Shown piece after piece: positions 1 to 10,800 of a stretch of 64,000 nt of DNA. A program made the position numbers and the translations under genes. The notes beneath the pieces were generated by a model, which saw nothing but the letters and a program-made list of their open reading frames with translations, was not told the DNA's origin and did no database searches. Position 1 is the first letter of the stretch. Each line of letters starts with the position of its first letter. Source of the DNA: Tritrichomonas musculus (Eukaryota > Parabasalia > Tritrichomonadida > Tritrichomonadidae); assembly GCA_039105265.1 (NCBI GenBank), contig JAPFFF010000060.1, forward strand, positions 1-64,000, in the 5' to 3' direction.

Positions 1-510
1 GTGTCTGATGCTAGTTAATGAAAAATGGGTATATGTTTCAATTTGAGCTGAGTCATTAATGGTGTTATTAAAGTACGTCTCAAGCATGTAATTCCTCTGT
101 CTTTGAGGTAAACAGTTTAAGAAATCGAATAACCATCTGTTCCCTTTGAGAGTTTGATTATTTAGCCAATTTTCTTCGACAAATTCTTCACTATTTCCCT
201 CTTTGAGACACCACCATCTTTTCATGATTTGCTTTTTGAAATCGGTCTTATATGGTGCAATAGATATTGAATTGAATACCTGACCAAAATTCTCTTCGTT
301 TGGTTCCAACAATGAATAAAGGGCCAATAAATCATCACCGTCAAGTTTAATTGGGTTATTGTTGACACAAAGATCATTATCATTAAAATCTGGGTGGTAA
401 TGTGGCAGGACATTTTGAATTATTATTTGGTCTTCATCGTTACTATCATCCAAATAAGGATCTTCTTCAGTCATTTGTTCTTCTTCAGTCATTTGTTCTT
501 CTTCAGTCAT
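1..510 (-). CDS. Unrecognised acidic protein, partial (runs off left edge)
   Basis: The minus strand is open from an ATG at 508-510 to the edge, giving 170 residues with no stop. The start is a triple EEEQMT repeat (encoded by three near-identical 18-bp units at 464-510) followed by an Asp/Glu-rich stretch, then a mixed, folded-looking region with RWW and a Trp/Leu-rich segment. I do not recognise it. It is divergent from the basic protein at 560, with 49 bp between the starts, the place held in element B by the gene at 51491. That gene is not obviously similar, so this could be an element C gene or something specific to this copy. Confidence 0.6.
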   Translation of the reverse strand, partial: MTEEEQMTEEEQMTEEDPYLDDSNDEDQIIIQNVLPHYHPDFNDNDLCVNNNPIKLDGDDLLALYSLLEPNEENFGQVFNSISIAPYKTDFKKQIMKRWWCLKEGNSEEFVEENWLNNQTLKGNRWLFDFLNCLPQRQRNYMLETYFNNTINDSAQIETYTHFSLTSIRH

Positions 511-559
511 TTCAGAAAAGTGAAGAGCTTTTTTGTTTTTTATTTTTTCTCAAAAATAA

Positions 560-790
560 ATGTCCGGACGATTAGATCTTTCAGAATTTAATGAAACAAA
601 TGTTATCAAAAAGCTCACCAAATCAGAAAGTATACAAAATTTGAAAAGAGGACGAAAACTAAAATACGCTACTGAAGAAGAAAGACATGAAGCTAGAAAA
701 CAACAACAAAAAGCATATAGAGAAAGGAAAAAAAGAGAATTAGAAGAATTAAGAGAAAAAGTAAATATGATAACGAATCAGCCCAATTGA
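560..790 (+). CDS. Small AT-hook/bZIP-like basic protein (element C)
   Basis: A 76-residue protein that opens MSGRLDLSEFNE and then carries an AT-hook-like RGRK followed by KYATEEER and a long basic helix, ARKQQQKAYRERKK, running into a short Leu/Glu helix. The RxRKK-then-heptad pattern resembles the basic region of bZIP factors but the zipper is very short. The counterpart in element B (51124-51414) keeps LDL-EF-ET at the start, KRGRKQKYAT and the same basic helix. Probable DNA binding, perhaps at the adjacent tandem repeats; this is inference from composition and position. Confidence 0.7.
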   Translation: MSGRLDLSEFNETNVIKKLTKSESIQNLKRGRKLKYATEEERHEARKQQQKAYRERKKRELEELREKVNMITNQPN

Positions 791-837
791 ATGCCTAATT
801 GGCTTGTATTTTATTTTTGTTTTTCAATAATTATTCA

Positions 838-1740
838 ATGATTCATGCGTCCAATAAAATTCAATAATTCATGCGTCCAATAAAATTCAATGATTCATGC
901 GTCCAATAAAATTCAATGATTCATGCGTCCAATAAAATTCAATGATTCATGCGGACAATAAAAAAAACATTCAATAATTCATGCGGCCATGACCTTATGA
1001 AGTATTCAATTTTCTTGCGGACAAAAAAAATTCAATGATTCATGCGGACAAAAAAAAATTCAATGATTCAAGAATTCAATGATTCATGCGGACAAAAAAA
1101 TTCAATGATTCATGCGGACAAAAAAAATTCAATGATTCATGCGTCCAATAAAATTCAATGATTCATGCGGACAAAAAAAAAAACATTCAATAATTCATGC
1201 GGCCATGACCTTATGAAGTATTCAATTTTCTTGCGGACAAAAAAAATTCAATGATTCATGCGGACAAAAAAAAATTCAATGATTCAAGAATTCAATGATT
1301 CATGCGGACAAAAAAATTCAATGATTCATGCGGACAAAAAAAATTCAATGATTCATGCGGACAAAAAAAATTCAATGATTCATGCGTCCAATAAAATTCA
1401 ATGATTCATGCGGACAAAAAAAAATTCAATGATTCAAGAATTCAATGATTCATGCGGACAAAAAAATTCAATGATTCATGCGGACAAAAAAAATTCAATG
1501 ATTCATGCGTCCAATAAAATTCAATGAATGCGGACAATAAAAAAAACATTCAATAATTCATGCGGCCATGACCTTATGAAGTATTCAATGCGGACAAAAA
1601 AAATTCAATGATTCATGCAATGATTCATGCGGACAAAAAAATTCAATGATTCATGCGGACAAAAAAAATTCAATGATTCATGCGGACAAAAAAAATTCAA
1701 TGATTCATGCGTCCAATAAAATTCAATGATTCATGCAGTA
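838..1740. repeat. Complex tandem repeat block of element C
   Basis: About 900 bp made of units of roughly 20-27 bp, typically ATTCAATGATTCATGCGGAC followed by a run of 6-9 A. A variant unit has GTCCAATAAA in place of GGACAAAA. A higher-order unit starting ACATTCAATAATTCATGCGG recurs at 967, 1183 and 1546 (offsets 216 and 363), with the same series of sub-units after it. There are no unique spacers, so it is not a CRISPR array. It lies between the 3' ends of two convergent genes, as does the unrelated 19-bp repeat block of element B. Confidence 0.9.
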
Positions 1741-1744
1741 ATGT

Positions 1745-2164
1745 TTAGTAAAAAATTTTTGTGTATATTGTTAATCTTTTATTTTTTATTCTAATACGCT
1801 TATTAGAAAACATTGTTCTTATTTCAAGTATATGTGCAAGTCCTTTTTTGGTTAAATTTGTGCCAAAATAACTATTATATAAATCTCTGAGTTCATTTGC
1901 ATAATAATTATCTTTTCTGAGAGATTTATAAAATGCCAAGAATTTGGGATTTATATGGAGGCTATCTGATATTTTGAGCTTTTTGCTCAATTCGAAACTA
2001 GGAATTTTATCTTCTTGAGAAGATATATGTAATGACCGTGAGATATCTTTCCCCAATTTTTCTATTTGATTATCAAGATGCCAGAGCTCTTTGTCTTCTT
2101 CTGTTAACTCATAATGAACTAAAGAATCAAGAAAATCAGTTTCGTCTTCAAAGTATTCAGACAT
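1745..2164 (-). CDS. Small protein with C-terminal basic domain, element B/C family
   Basis: 139 residues from the ATG at 2162-2164. This start is preferred over upstream ones because it begins with an acidic MSEYFEDE segment and gives nearly the same length as the B relative (141 residues at 50455). The N-terminal half is acidic; the C-terminal half has an ELRDLYNSYFGTNLTKKGL pattern followed by a Lys/Arg-rich tail. The B protein shows ARDIVNLYNMFFGHELS in the same place. The helix-turn-helix-like look suggests DNA binding, but I recognise no named family. Confidence 0.65.
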   Translation of the reverse strand: MSEYFEDETDFLDSLVHYELTEEDKELWHLDNQIEKLGKDISRSLHISSQEDKIPSFELSKKLKISDSLHINPKFLAFYKSLRKDNYYANELRDLYNSYFGTNLTKKGLAHILEIRTMFSNKRIRIKNKRLTIYTKIFY

Positions 2165-2531
2165 AAAAAGTGTGAACTTTTTCAAAAGAATTTTCAAATT
2201 ATATGGAAAAACATTTTTTAGAATAAAAATAACTATTTTATAAATATGTATATTTAATGTAGATATTAAATAATAGTTTAGATTTAAAAAATAAAATACT
2301 TTGGAATAAAATTTACATTCTCTCAATTTATTGAAATATTTTTAATAATTTGTTTTTTAATAATAATCATAAAAATAATATATATACTTAATATAGATAA
2401 TTAATAATTAATCGTTAGATTAAAATAAAATGTTTAAAAATCGCAAAAATTAAAAATGATCGGACATTCAATTTTGTGAGATAGTATTGAATTATCGTTT
2501 TGTCTCAAATTTTCATTTTTTATTTTTGCAG

Positions 2532-3671
2532 ATGGAACGTCAATACTCGCGAAAAGGGAATCTAAAATATCCAATTTACAGCAATCGATATACGGATGGG
2601 CCCCATATATTGGTGGGAGAGCCCCGTTACAACAGATACATTACGGAAGGGCCCCATCAATATATGGGAGAGCCCCGTTACAGATATGCCTCGGAAGGGC
2701 CCCATCAATATATGGGAGAGCCCCGAGAAGAAAGATATGCCTCGGATGGGCCCCATATATTGGTGGGAGAGCCCCGAGATGATGAAAGAATGGCAGCAAT
2801 CGAACACCAACTCGATATGTTATTGCAAGCGCAATTACAACAATTACAGCAACAGCAACCTCAAATACAGCAGCAGCAACCTCAAGTGCAGCAGCAGCAA
2901 CCTCAAATACAGCAGCAACAAAATCAAATACAGCAGCAACAAAATCAAATACAGCAGCAACAAAATCAAATACAGCAAGAAGAACCTCATTTGCAAATAG
3001 AACCTGGCCATGTCATAAATTTTTTGCCAGCTGAACCAGAGGAAGAGACAAAAAGCTGGGAAAGATTAATGGACATAATTCTCCAATCCGATCAGCAGCC
3101 AAATCCACTCACAAAGTTGGATTGGAGAATTCGTCAAATAATGACCAAATATGTGGACAAAAAGCTGGAAAAGCAAAAAGCAGATTATGAGACCAAGCTC
3201 AAGAACCTAGAGGAACAAATTACAAAACTAAAGATACCACCACCAGCACCAGCACCAGCACCAGCAATAGATTATGCATCTGTTTCAAAAAGAGTATGCA
3301 AAGAACAGGCTTTCTTAGATGAATTAGTGAGAGTGGTAAACAATGCCTGGGATAAGAGAGAAAAGGTTGATCCAGCTGGAATTGCTAAAACTCTAGAAAA
3401 AAAGATCAGTAGATCAGAGGAAGCAAGACGTTTAATATTCGTCCATGAAGATTTCAAAAATAAATACAGCAAAGATTATAATACATCCAAGCTCCAACAA
3501 GATCTTTATAATGACTTTGCTTCCTCAATAAAAAAGCTCGTTAATGATCCTCGAGAATACCAATATTTACTATCACTTCAGGATAATGCTCCAGATGTGA
3601 ATACTAAAAACTTACCCACAATTACAGCATGGTGGGTTGAACATTATTTAAAGACACTTTTAATAGCATAA
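2532..3671 (+). CDS. Coiled-coil protein with GPH-MGEPR and glutamine repeats (element C)
   Basis: 379 residues from the ATG at 2532, which follows TTTTTATTTTTGCAG. The N-terminus has four 16-17-residue repeats with GPHQYMGEPR or GPHILVGEPR; in DNA these are GGGCCCC boxes at 2598, 2649, 2697 and 2748. Then come a Gln-rich tract (residues about 105-165), an acidic linker, a Lys/Glu coiled coil (about 215-250), a short Pro-Ala repeat and a helical C-terminal domain. It sits just before the polymerase gene, as the 472-residue coiled-coil gene of element B does (48846-50264). Structural or scaffold role is a guess from coiled-coil content. Confidence 0.7.
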   Translation: MERQYSRKGNLKYPIYSNRYTDGPHILVGEPRYNRYITEGPHQYMGEPRYRYASEGPHQYMGEPREERYASDGPHILVGEPRDDERMAAIEHQLDMLLQAQLQQLQQQQPQIQQQQPQVQQQQPQIQQQQNQIQQQQNQIQQQQNQIQQEEPHLQIEPGHVINFLPAEPEEETKSWERLMDIILQSDQQPNPLTKLDWRIRQIMTKYVDKKLEKQKADYETKLKNLEEQITKLKIPPPAPAPAPAIDYASVSKRVCKEQAFLDELVRVVNNAWDKREKVDPAGIAKTLEKKISRSEEARRLIFVHEDFKNKYSKDYNTSKLQQDLYNDFASSIKKLVNDPREYQYLLSLQDNAPDVNTKNLPTITAWWVEHYLKTLLIA

Positions 3672-3771
3672 GGTCATTAATAAACAATTCTTCTCTTAAT
3701 TTTTTTAATTCTTTTATTTTTATATTTCTACGGTTTTTAGGTTAATAAAGGTCAATTTAATCACACTTAAA

Positions 3772-6700
3772 ATGGACTTCAACAAACTTTCAAGAGAAGA
3801 ATTGATAAAACTTGTTCAAACACAGCAAAATCAAATACAGAGATTACAGAGAAGTGGCTTGTCGGGGAAAAAGATGAAAACCAATATATCAAATGTAGAT
3901 AATGACATAATGAACTTGTCTATAGACTTTTATGAAGACTCAAAGACACAAGCAAGACAAGCATACGAAAAAAGAGTACAAGAAGTGGATGATCAAGAGT
4001 TATTTCAAAGAGAACTCAAAAGACTCATGTTTATGGCTGCAAAAGAGTTCTCCTTTGACGTCGATATTGGAGACAGTGAGTGCAAGAGACTCGCATTTAC
4101 AGAGATGCTTCGACACTGCTATAAGATTCGAAATAAATCAAAAGTTGTCGTCAAAGCATACACACTTGATGGACACGCAAAATGGTTCACTCTCAGCGAC
4201 AAACATGACATAGAGAGCACAATAGGTCACATATCAGGCGAATTAGACTTGTCAGAAGAGAAATCAGATACAAACCCAACTGTCAATTTTGAATTCATTC
4301 CAGTCAAATATGATGTACTTTTTCTAAGAAAACAACTAGACGATAAAGGAATTAAGTTCGATGTTATTAAAGAAGATGAAGATGACCATGCTTTATATCA
4401 TGAAGAAGTCGAAATCGATCCAGATTATAGATCAACACCAGAAGGTTCATTCTTTCCTTTTATTAATTTATCTAATTTAGATCTCAGTGAATTCCAAATA
4501 TTCTCAAAGATAGATAAGAAAAATTATAAAGACAATTGTTTTGTCTATGCTTTGATTCAGTCAGGAGTGTTCAATGATGAAGAAATAAATCACTTGCGAT
4601 ATTATGTTCAAACAAAATCGATACCAAATAACAAAATCAAAGAGATATCAGAAAAATTCAAATGCAGTTTTGTCGTGAAAAGAATCGATGAAAGGTTTGA
4701 TATTAAGCATCAAATGCAGATCAAAATAGACACAAGAAAGAAAGGTTATGATCGAACAGTAGAGTTGCTTCTTTATAAAGATCACTACATGATATATAGG
4801 CCAATCAAATGCACCATCTATTATCTTGAACATGCAAAAGAAATAGACGAAAAGTTCAAAGATGATAAAAACCGCTTCATGATCAAAGGCATCAAAGGCG
4901 AAAAGATTTTTTATTCAGAAAATGGCACTCTTCCAATGATGATATTCAGAAAAATGTTTGAGCTCAATATGTTCAGAGAGATAAGAAGCTGCGAACTATC
5001 CATATTGAATACAACCGAATACGATGGATTGAATGATTACATTGATCTTGATTATAATGAAGAATTATGCACAAAAATAATAGACTCGAATAAAGATAAG
5101 AAGAAAGAGAAAGATTGGTCCAGAGTATATTATTCAGATTTTGAAACAGACACTACTGTATCTCCTCATCGTCCTTATTTGAATTGCACAGTGTATCGTG
5201 AAGGCCAAAATATTCACAAAATAAGCTTTGAAGGTGAAAACATTGATCGTCAGCTTCTCAATTATCTATACAATAATTCACTAACTTATTTTCACAATTT
5301 AAAGTACGATGGTTGCTTTTTCATCAATACTCCTGGATGGAAAACACAAATAACTGAAAGAACAGGCACAGTTTTGCAAGTCATTATGCTCAAGTATGCT
5401 TCAAATGGTAAATTAGTGAAAAAGCTTACGTTTCGCAATTCCTATTCAATTATTCCATCGGCTCTCAGGAATTTTGCATCTATGTTTAATTTAGATGTGC
5501 ATAAAGAGGTTATGGCATACAAAATATACACTGAAGAAAACATTCAAAAAGCTGTTCTGCCAATCAATGAATTCTATGAGCAGTATAGAAAAGAGAACGA
5601 TGGCAAAGATGAAAGCAAACAAATCCTAGAAAATGCCAAAATAAGTGAAGCATACAATGAAAAAAATGATTCAATTAATATTATGAAATATGCCAAGTTC
5701 TATTGTTTTAAGGATTGTATCGTTCTTATGAAAGGGCTTGAAAAATTTGATAAAGATTTGAAAGAAGTATTCAAACAAACAGGTACAGAAATGTTAGGCG
5801 TTAATAACTTTATTTCAATCTCATCTATCGGTTATCATTTCGCCAATAAATATGGATGCTTTGACGGTTGTTATCAATTAAGTGGCAAACCGCAAAACTT
5901 TATTCAAAGATGTGTAAGCGGAGGAAGAACAATGACAGCATCAAATCAAAAGCAATATATAGAAGGAAGAATACAAGATTTTGATGCAGTTAGCCTTTAT
6001 CCTTCAGCTATGTATGTAATGGATGGTGTTGCTAAAGGAAAACCGAAAATTTTGCCTCAAAATATAGACCATGATCAATTGATGAAATTTGACACTTTTT
6101 TTATTGAAATCAATATTAATGAAATCAAGTGCAAATCCGATAAGCCATATAAATTCGGGCAAGTCTTTAGACGAAATGATAAGGGCTCAAAAATATTTGA
6201 CAATGACCCTGTTAGCAATTTTTATATTGACAAGATTGCACTAATGGATTTAATAGAGTTCTATGATATCAAATACGAAATCATTCGTGGTTACTATTTT
6301 GATGAAGGATTTAATAAGAAGATTAATGAGTTCATTCTTGGATTATTTAATTTAAGACTCAAATATAAGAAAGAGAAGAATCCACTGCAGTCAACGATCA
6401 AATTGCTATTGAATTCAATCTATGGCAAATCAATATTGAAAGCGATGAAAACCGAAACAAAAAGTGTACCCAGAGATGAGCTAATGAAATACATTTGGCG
6501 CAATTATAACTTTATCACAGAAATCTATGATGAACCAACAATTGATAGATGCTATGTGAAAAAGCTGAAGCCGATCAATGATCATTTCAATCTCCCACAA
6601 TTTGGTGCTAGCGTTCTTTCATGGTCAAAACATTTGATGAATCGTGTTATGGCTAGTGCAGAACAAAATGGGATTGAAATATTCTATCAAGATACCGATA

Positions 6701-7122
6701 GCATGCACCTAAATGAAGATGATGTGAAAAAAGTGGCAGAGATCTTTAAGGAGAAATATAATGCTGAATTAATAGGTGAAAACATGTGTCAATTTCATAA
6801 TGATTTTGACGGTTTTGAGGGTGCAGTAGGCCAAATACATTCACGAAAACTGATCGCATTAGGCAAGAAAAGTTATTTAGATATCTTAGTCGATGAAGAA
6901 GGAAAAGAAGGATATCATATAAGACTCAAGGGCATTCCTCATCAAGTGATCATTAATAAATGTAAACGAATGGGCATCACAATTGAAGAACTCTATGAAA
7001 AATTGTATGCTGGGGCCAAAATGGAGTTCAATTTATTAGATGGCACAAATGCATTCAGAAAAACTCAAACTTTTCAGCAGACTAATATCAAAAAGTTTAG
7101 CAGGACCCTTAAATTCATTTAG
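3772..7122 (+). CDS. Protein-primed family B DNA polymerase with OTU-like N-terminal region (element C)
   Basis: 1,116 residues. Exonuclease motifs: SDFETD at 455-460 (D456, E458), FHNLKYD at 507-513 and YCFKDC around D648. Polymerase motifs: A as DFDAVSLYPS near 736-745, B as LLLNSIYGKS near 878-887 and C as YQDTDS near 972-977. Before the exonuclease, NCFVYAL (C256) and KDHYMIY (H338) are spaced as in an OTU-like papain-fold protease domain, which I infer rather than recognise firmly. The polymerase replicates Maverick DNA, presumably by protein priming. It is convergent with the 245-residue gene and overlaps it by 8 bp; element B shows the same 8-bp overlap. Confidence 0.95.
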   Translation: MDFNKLSREELIKLVQTQQNQIQRLQRSGLSGKKMKTNISNVDNDIMNLSIDFYEDSKTQARQAYEKRVQEVDDQELFQRELKRLMFMAAKEFSFDVDIGDSECKRLAFTEMLRHCYKIRNKSKVVVKAYTLDGHAKWFTLSDKHDIESTIGHISGELDLSEEKSDTNPTVNFEFIPVKYDVLFLRKQLDDKGIKFDVIKEDEDDHALYHEEVEIDPDYRSTPEGSFFPFINLSNLDLSEFQIFSKIDKKNYKDNCFVYALIQSGVFNDEEINHLRYYVQTKSIPNNKIKEISEKFKCSFVVKRIDERFDIKHQMQIKIDTRKKGYDRTVELLLYKDHYMIYRPIKCTIYYLEHAKEIDEKFKDDKNRFMIKGIKGEKIFYSENGTLPMMIFRKMFELNMFREIRSCELSILNTTEYDGLNDYIDLDYNEELCTKIIDSNKDKKKEKDWSRVYYSDFETDTTVSPHRPYLNCTVYREGQNIHKISFEGENIDRQLLNYLYNNSLTYFHNLKYDGCFFINTPGWKTQITERTGTVLQVIMLKYASNGKLVKKLTFRNSYSIIPSALRNFASMFNLDVHKEVMAYKIYTEENIQKAVLPINEFYEQYRKENDGKDESKQILENAKISEAYNEKNDSINIMKYAKFYCFKDCIVLMKGLEKFDKDLKEVFKQTGTEMLGVNNFISISSIGYHFANKYGCFDGCYQLSGKPQNFIQRCVSGGRTMTASNQKQYIEGRIQDFDAVSLYPSAMYVMDGVAKGKPKILPQNIDHDQLMKFDTFFIEININEIKCKSDKPYKFGQVFRRNDKGSKIFDNDPVSNFYIDKIALMDLIEFYDIKYEIIRGYYFDEGFNKKINEFILGLFNLRLKYKKEKNPLQSTIKLLLNSIYGKSILKAMKTETKSVPRDELMKYIWRNYNFITEIYDEPTIDRCYVKKLKPINDHFNLPQFGASVLSWSKHLMNRVMASAEQNGIEIFYQDTDSMHLNEDDVKKVAEIFKEKYNAELIGENMCQFHNDFDGFEGAVGQIHSRKLIALGKKSYLDILVDEEGKEGYHIRLKGIPHQVIINKCKRMGITIEELYEKLYAGAKMEFNLLDGTNAFRKTQTFQQTNIKKFSRTLKFI

Positions 7123-7852
7123 TTAACACATCCTTAACGTCTGCATCTTTAGCTGGCTTTACTTTAATTGAAACAAACAAAGGACTTTTTAAAGCGATAG
7201 GCTGAAATTGGAAATCGACTAAACTTAATTCTAAATATTTTAAACTATCTGTATTTGTTTTTATTTTTATTGGTTTTCCTTCTTTCTCAAAGTCATAAAT
7301 CAGTGGCTTGCCGTCTATAGCCATTGTGTTTATATTTCCTATAACTGAAGGCGTATACTCTTGATCTCCAATAGCTGAATACATCGGATTACCTTGTAAA
7401 GAGACTAAATAAAGTTTTGTATGAGTTATGATCGGCAAATCTGGTACAATAAAGGGTTCTTTAGGATCAATTGTCAAAGGCAATGGAGTGTTATATAATC
7501 CAGTCAATAATGCTGCTCTGTGAGATATTGATGTAATTGTTGTTTTCAAACTTGCTGTTATCTTAAATGTTCGTTTATTTTTATCATATTCCCATGCTAA
7601 TTCACTTTTCTGACTAAAAATTTGTTCAAGTTGTTTGATAGAATAATGATAGGACTCAGAAAATTCAATAGTATGAACGGTTTTGCCAACTTGATATTTC
7701 ATATAATCATCTTTTGTGCTTAATAATATGTTTGAATTAGTGTTTATCGAAGACACATAATATTTTACATAACTGCATTTCCAAGGTATATTCATCGTCA
7801 AAGAAACAGTATGATATTTTTGTGAGTCACGGCTTTGCATAGAAATTAACAT
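7115..7852 (-). CDS. 245-residue beta-rich protein, possible minor capsid or fibre-associated (element C)
   Basis: 245 residues, matching the element B protein at 44757-45494 along its whole length (shared MNIPWKC/LDIPWKC, SHRAALLTGLYNT, TKLYLVSLQGN). The C-terminal part has an alternating pattern, YLELSLVDFQFQPIALKSP, like the last strands of jelly-roll minor capsid or penton proteins, where a D-x-G/F-x-P turn precedes a hydrophobic strand. That assignment is tentative because B has a second minor capsid candidate (58206). Its start is only 16 bp from the start of the divergent fibre-like gene, pointing to a shared promoter and possibly joint assembly. Confidence 0.75.
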   Translation of the reverse strand: MLISMQSRDSQKYHTVSLTMNIPWKCSYVKYYVSSINTNSNILLSTKDDYMKYQVGKTVHTIEFSESYHYSIKQLEQIFSQKSELAWEYDKNKRTFKITASLKTTITSISHRAALLTGLYNTPLPLTIDPKEPFIVPDLPIITHTKLYLVSLQGNPMYSAIGDQEYTPSVIGNINTMAIDGKPLIYDFEKEGKPIKIKTNTDSLKYLELSLVDFQFQPIALKSPLFVSIKVKPAKDADVKDVLTK

Positions 7853-7868
7853 TTATTTATTATTAAAT
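7853..7868. promoter_or_regulatory. 16-bp divergent start-to-start interval (element C)
   Basis: Only TTATTTATTATTAAAT separates the minus-strand ATG at 7850-7852 from the plus-strand ATG at 7869. Element B has a 15-bp interval at the same gene pair (44742-44756). Transcripts with almost no leader, or start sites inside each other's coding sequence, are implied. Confidence 0.5.
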
Positions 7869-10800
7869 ATGTCGATTGGTTTATACTCAATTCAATCAAG
7901 TGAGGCTGAGACATTAAAATCAAATGGAATAGAAATCAAAGTCGGAGAAGATGAGAATGGAAATAAAATTGTTCAAATAGAAGATGAAGATGGTTCTTCA
8001 GTTTTCTTCAATAACATTTATAATAAAACAGAGATAGATGCTTATATAACCGCAGGTGCAGGTATAAAACCAGGAGATATAAAAAACTTATATAAGGTCA
8101 ATATTTATCCAACTGGACAAATCAAGGTGAATGGTAAATTGACCAATGCTTTCACCTTAGAACAGCTTTATAAATGTTTGAATGATAATTCAGATGCTAT
8201 TCAAAACTCTCTAAATCAATTGAAAATAGACGCAACTTTTGATGTAAACCGTGAAATTTCAGACTTAACATTGAAAGGATTAGATTTTGATCTAAAGAAT
8301 AAATATTATATCTCAACTGAAAACAATTCAATAAAGACATATAATCAATTAATAAGAGTACTCAATCAGTTTATTAAACATTCAAGGGCTATGACGGTTA
8401 TCAGCCCAGATAATAAACTATTGAAAATGCTCCCCCTTAAAAAAGAGGATGGTGCTCAACTTTTGGATTATTGGGAGGATAAACGATGCTATTATGAAAA
8501 AGAAAAAGTAGCCACAATTAATGAGATTATTGAATCATTGAATATCACTCTTGAAAATTTATATAATTGGATGAAAACATTCAATAATTTGAAAGATTTC
8601 GGTTTTGACAGTTCATCAAATATTAAACCAGATGGAAAAGCAAAAGTGATAACGTATGAAGAAACCGAAAAAGAATCAGAACCATGGTATGGATCATTTT
8701 TGACCAAAAATAGAATGAAAACTAAAGACGAACCTATCACAAATTTTGACCAAATGGTCAATGCAATCAATACAAACACAGAAACAATATCTCAAATGCA
8801 TGAAGATATTATGGAAGGCTTAAATAATCAAGAAGTGATAGTATATAATGAAGCCAAAGATGAAATAGAGACAAAAAATTTAAAAACAAAAACAGTGAAC
8901 GATAAAGGTGAAATCGAATATGATAATATAGCCAATGTTTTTGAAAAATTGAAGAAGGCCGATAAACAGAATCAGAATTTTTTCCGTCATATCATGGAGA
9001 ATTTTAATAAAACTGCTTTGAAAAATATATATAATAATTTTAAACAGACTGTGTTTGGTAAAGATGGAGAAACATATCAGAAGACATATATAGCACATTT
9101 TGATGATGATGTTGCTGGTGATAAACATTTTGCCGTTGTCGAAAATTTTGTCGACTTTTTGAATCAATACTTTTCAAATACAAGCAGTTTTGAAGACTGG
9201 AAAGAATGGATAGGCAAAAATATAAATAAACAGAAAATGATGGAGGCTCTTGATAAAATTCAGATACCATTTCATAAATTAGATGGAGAAATAGAAAATA
9301 GAGAATATCGTTTTATGTTTGATGGAGAGGATATCGTTGATATTGAAAATCCAGTTGATATAGGCAAGTTCATGGATTGGCTCAAAGAGATAATTCAAAA
9401 TAGTAAATATACAGCTCCAATACAAACATTTTTATATAACAACTTTTCCAAAGAAAAATTTATTGAAATATTTAACGGCACAGTTCAATTAATATGGGAT
9501 AAATCCACAAAAAAAATTATTCATGCAGTTTATCAATTTGTCAATCATCCAATAGAAACGACGGGTGATATCGTTATTGAAGTGAATAGTGCTTATGAAT
9601 TTTTGAAAAAATATTATGAAAACCAAACAGAGCTTATGAAAAGTATCCTTACTGTTATTTTGGTTCTTCTTGGTTCAGGAATTACGGGAATGGTAATCAC
9701 AAGTGCATTCAAAAAGATTCGTGCCAAAAAAATTGAAAATGGACGTTTAGCATTAAGCACGAGCAATTTTGAAGGAGGGCAATTGTTGGATATTAATAAT
9801 GGCATTATTATTGATGGAAATGGAAATGATAATAATGATGATGATAATAATGATGACGATATGAGAGACCCTAGTTTTCAGGGATGGATTGATACAACAA
9901 ATAGAAATATTCGAAATATTATTCAGCAACATAATGTTTTAGAAGAAAGAGTCTCAAATATAAGAGAATGCAATTGTAATGATAATAATAATAATAATAA
10001 TAATCAAAGATTTTTTGGCCAAATTTCTCAACAACAACATCATGACATTCAACAATTAATTCAAAAGCAAAATCATTTAATAATTGATAATAGTGTCGGC
10101 TCTTTTGTTGATGCGATGTTTCAACCAGAAATATATCAAGAAGCAGCAACTCAAGTGAACACAACGATAAAAAGACGACGAAAAAAGAAAGAAAAAGTGA
10201 ATGTAATTGACACATCACATGATCGTTCTTTTCAAAGAGATGACAATTATGTTTTTGACATATTAACTGATCATTGGGTTCTTCATAATAATTCTAATTT
10301 TCAATCTGGTTGGCGAACAAATCTTAATGCACAAAATATGCCACGCAATTTTATCATTGACACTTTTCATGGTGAATGGGTTGCTATCGGTACAGAAAAT
10401 GGTATTCAAGAATCAAATGCAGACTGGAGAACGAATCCTAGTTCAGCATTAGCAACCTTTCTGTTGCCATCTCAAATAAATGATGGTGTTTTTCGTTGGA
10501 GTGATAGATATGATCAATGGACATTTCATGCAAATTATAACTCATATACAAATCAAGATCAAAGTGAAAGATTAGAATGGCAAAGAGATCAAAGACAACA
10601 TTTTGGTGATAATTATGTTTGGAATGTTTTTGATCAAGAATGGCAAGAACATGGACAGAATTTTGAAGCTGGATGGAGAACCAATCATGAATTTGTTCCT
10701 CCTGATAACTATGTATGGGATGATTATTTAGAAGAGTGGGTGATGTTATCATATAGAAATAGAGATTTTGACAGCAATTGGAGAAATAGCTATTCAGAGG

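Noticed and set aside
838-1740. Regular repeats with possible spacers, CRISPR-like
   Set aside because: Units are contiguous and spacers are themselves repeat variants or A runs; the setting is a eukaryotic mobile element.
2515-2534. TTTTTGCAG before the ATG at 2532, resembling a 3' splice site
   Set aside because: No T. vaginalis type 5' splice site or branch sequence upstream; the T-rich stretch fits the leader boxes of other element genes.
2562-2810. Minus-strand frame with repeated GLSHQYMGPI words
   Set aside because: It is the reverse reading of the near-palindromic GGGCCCC repeats in the coiled-coil gene and has no other support.
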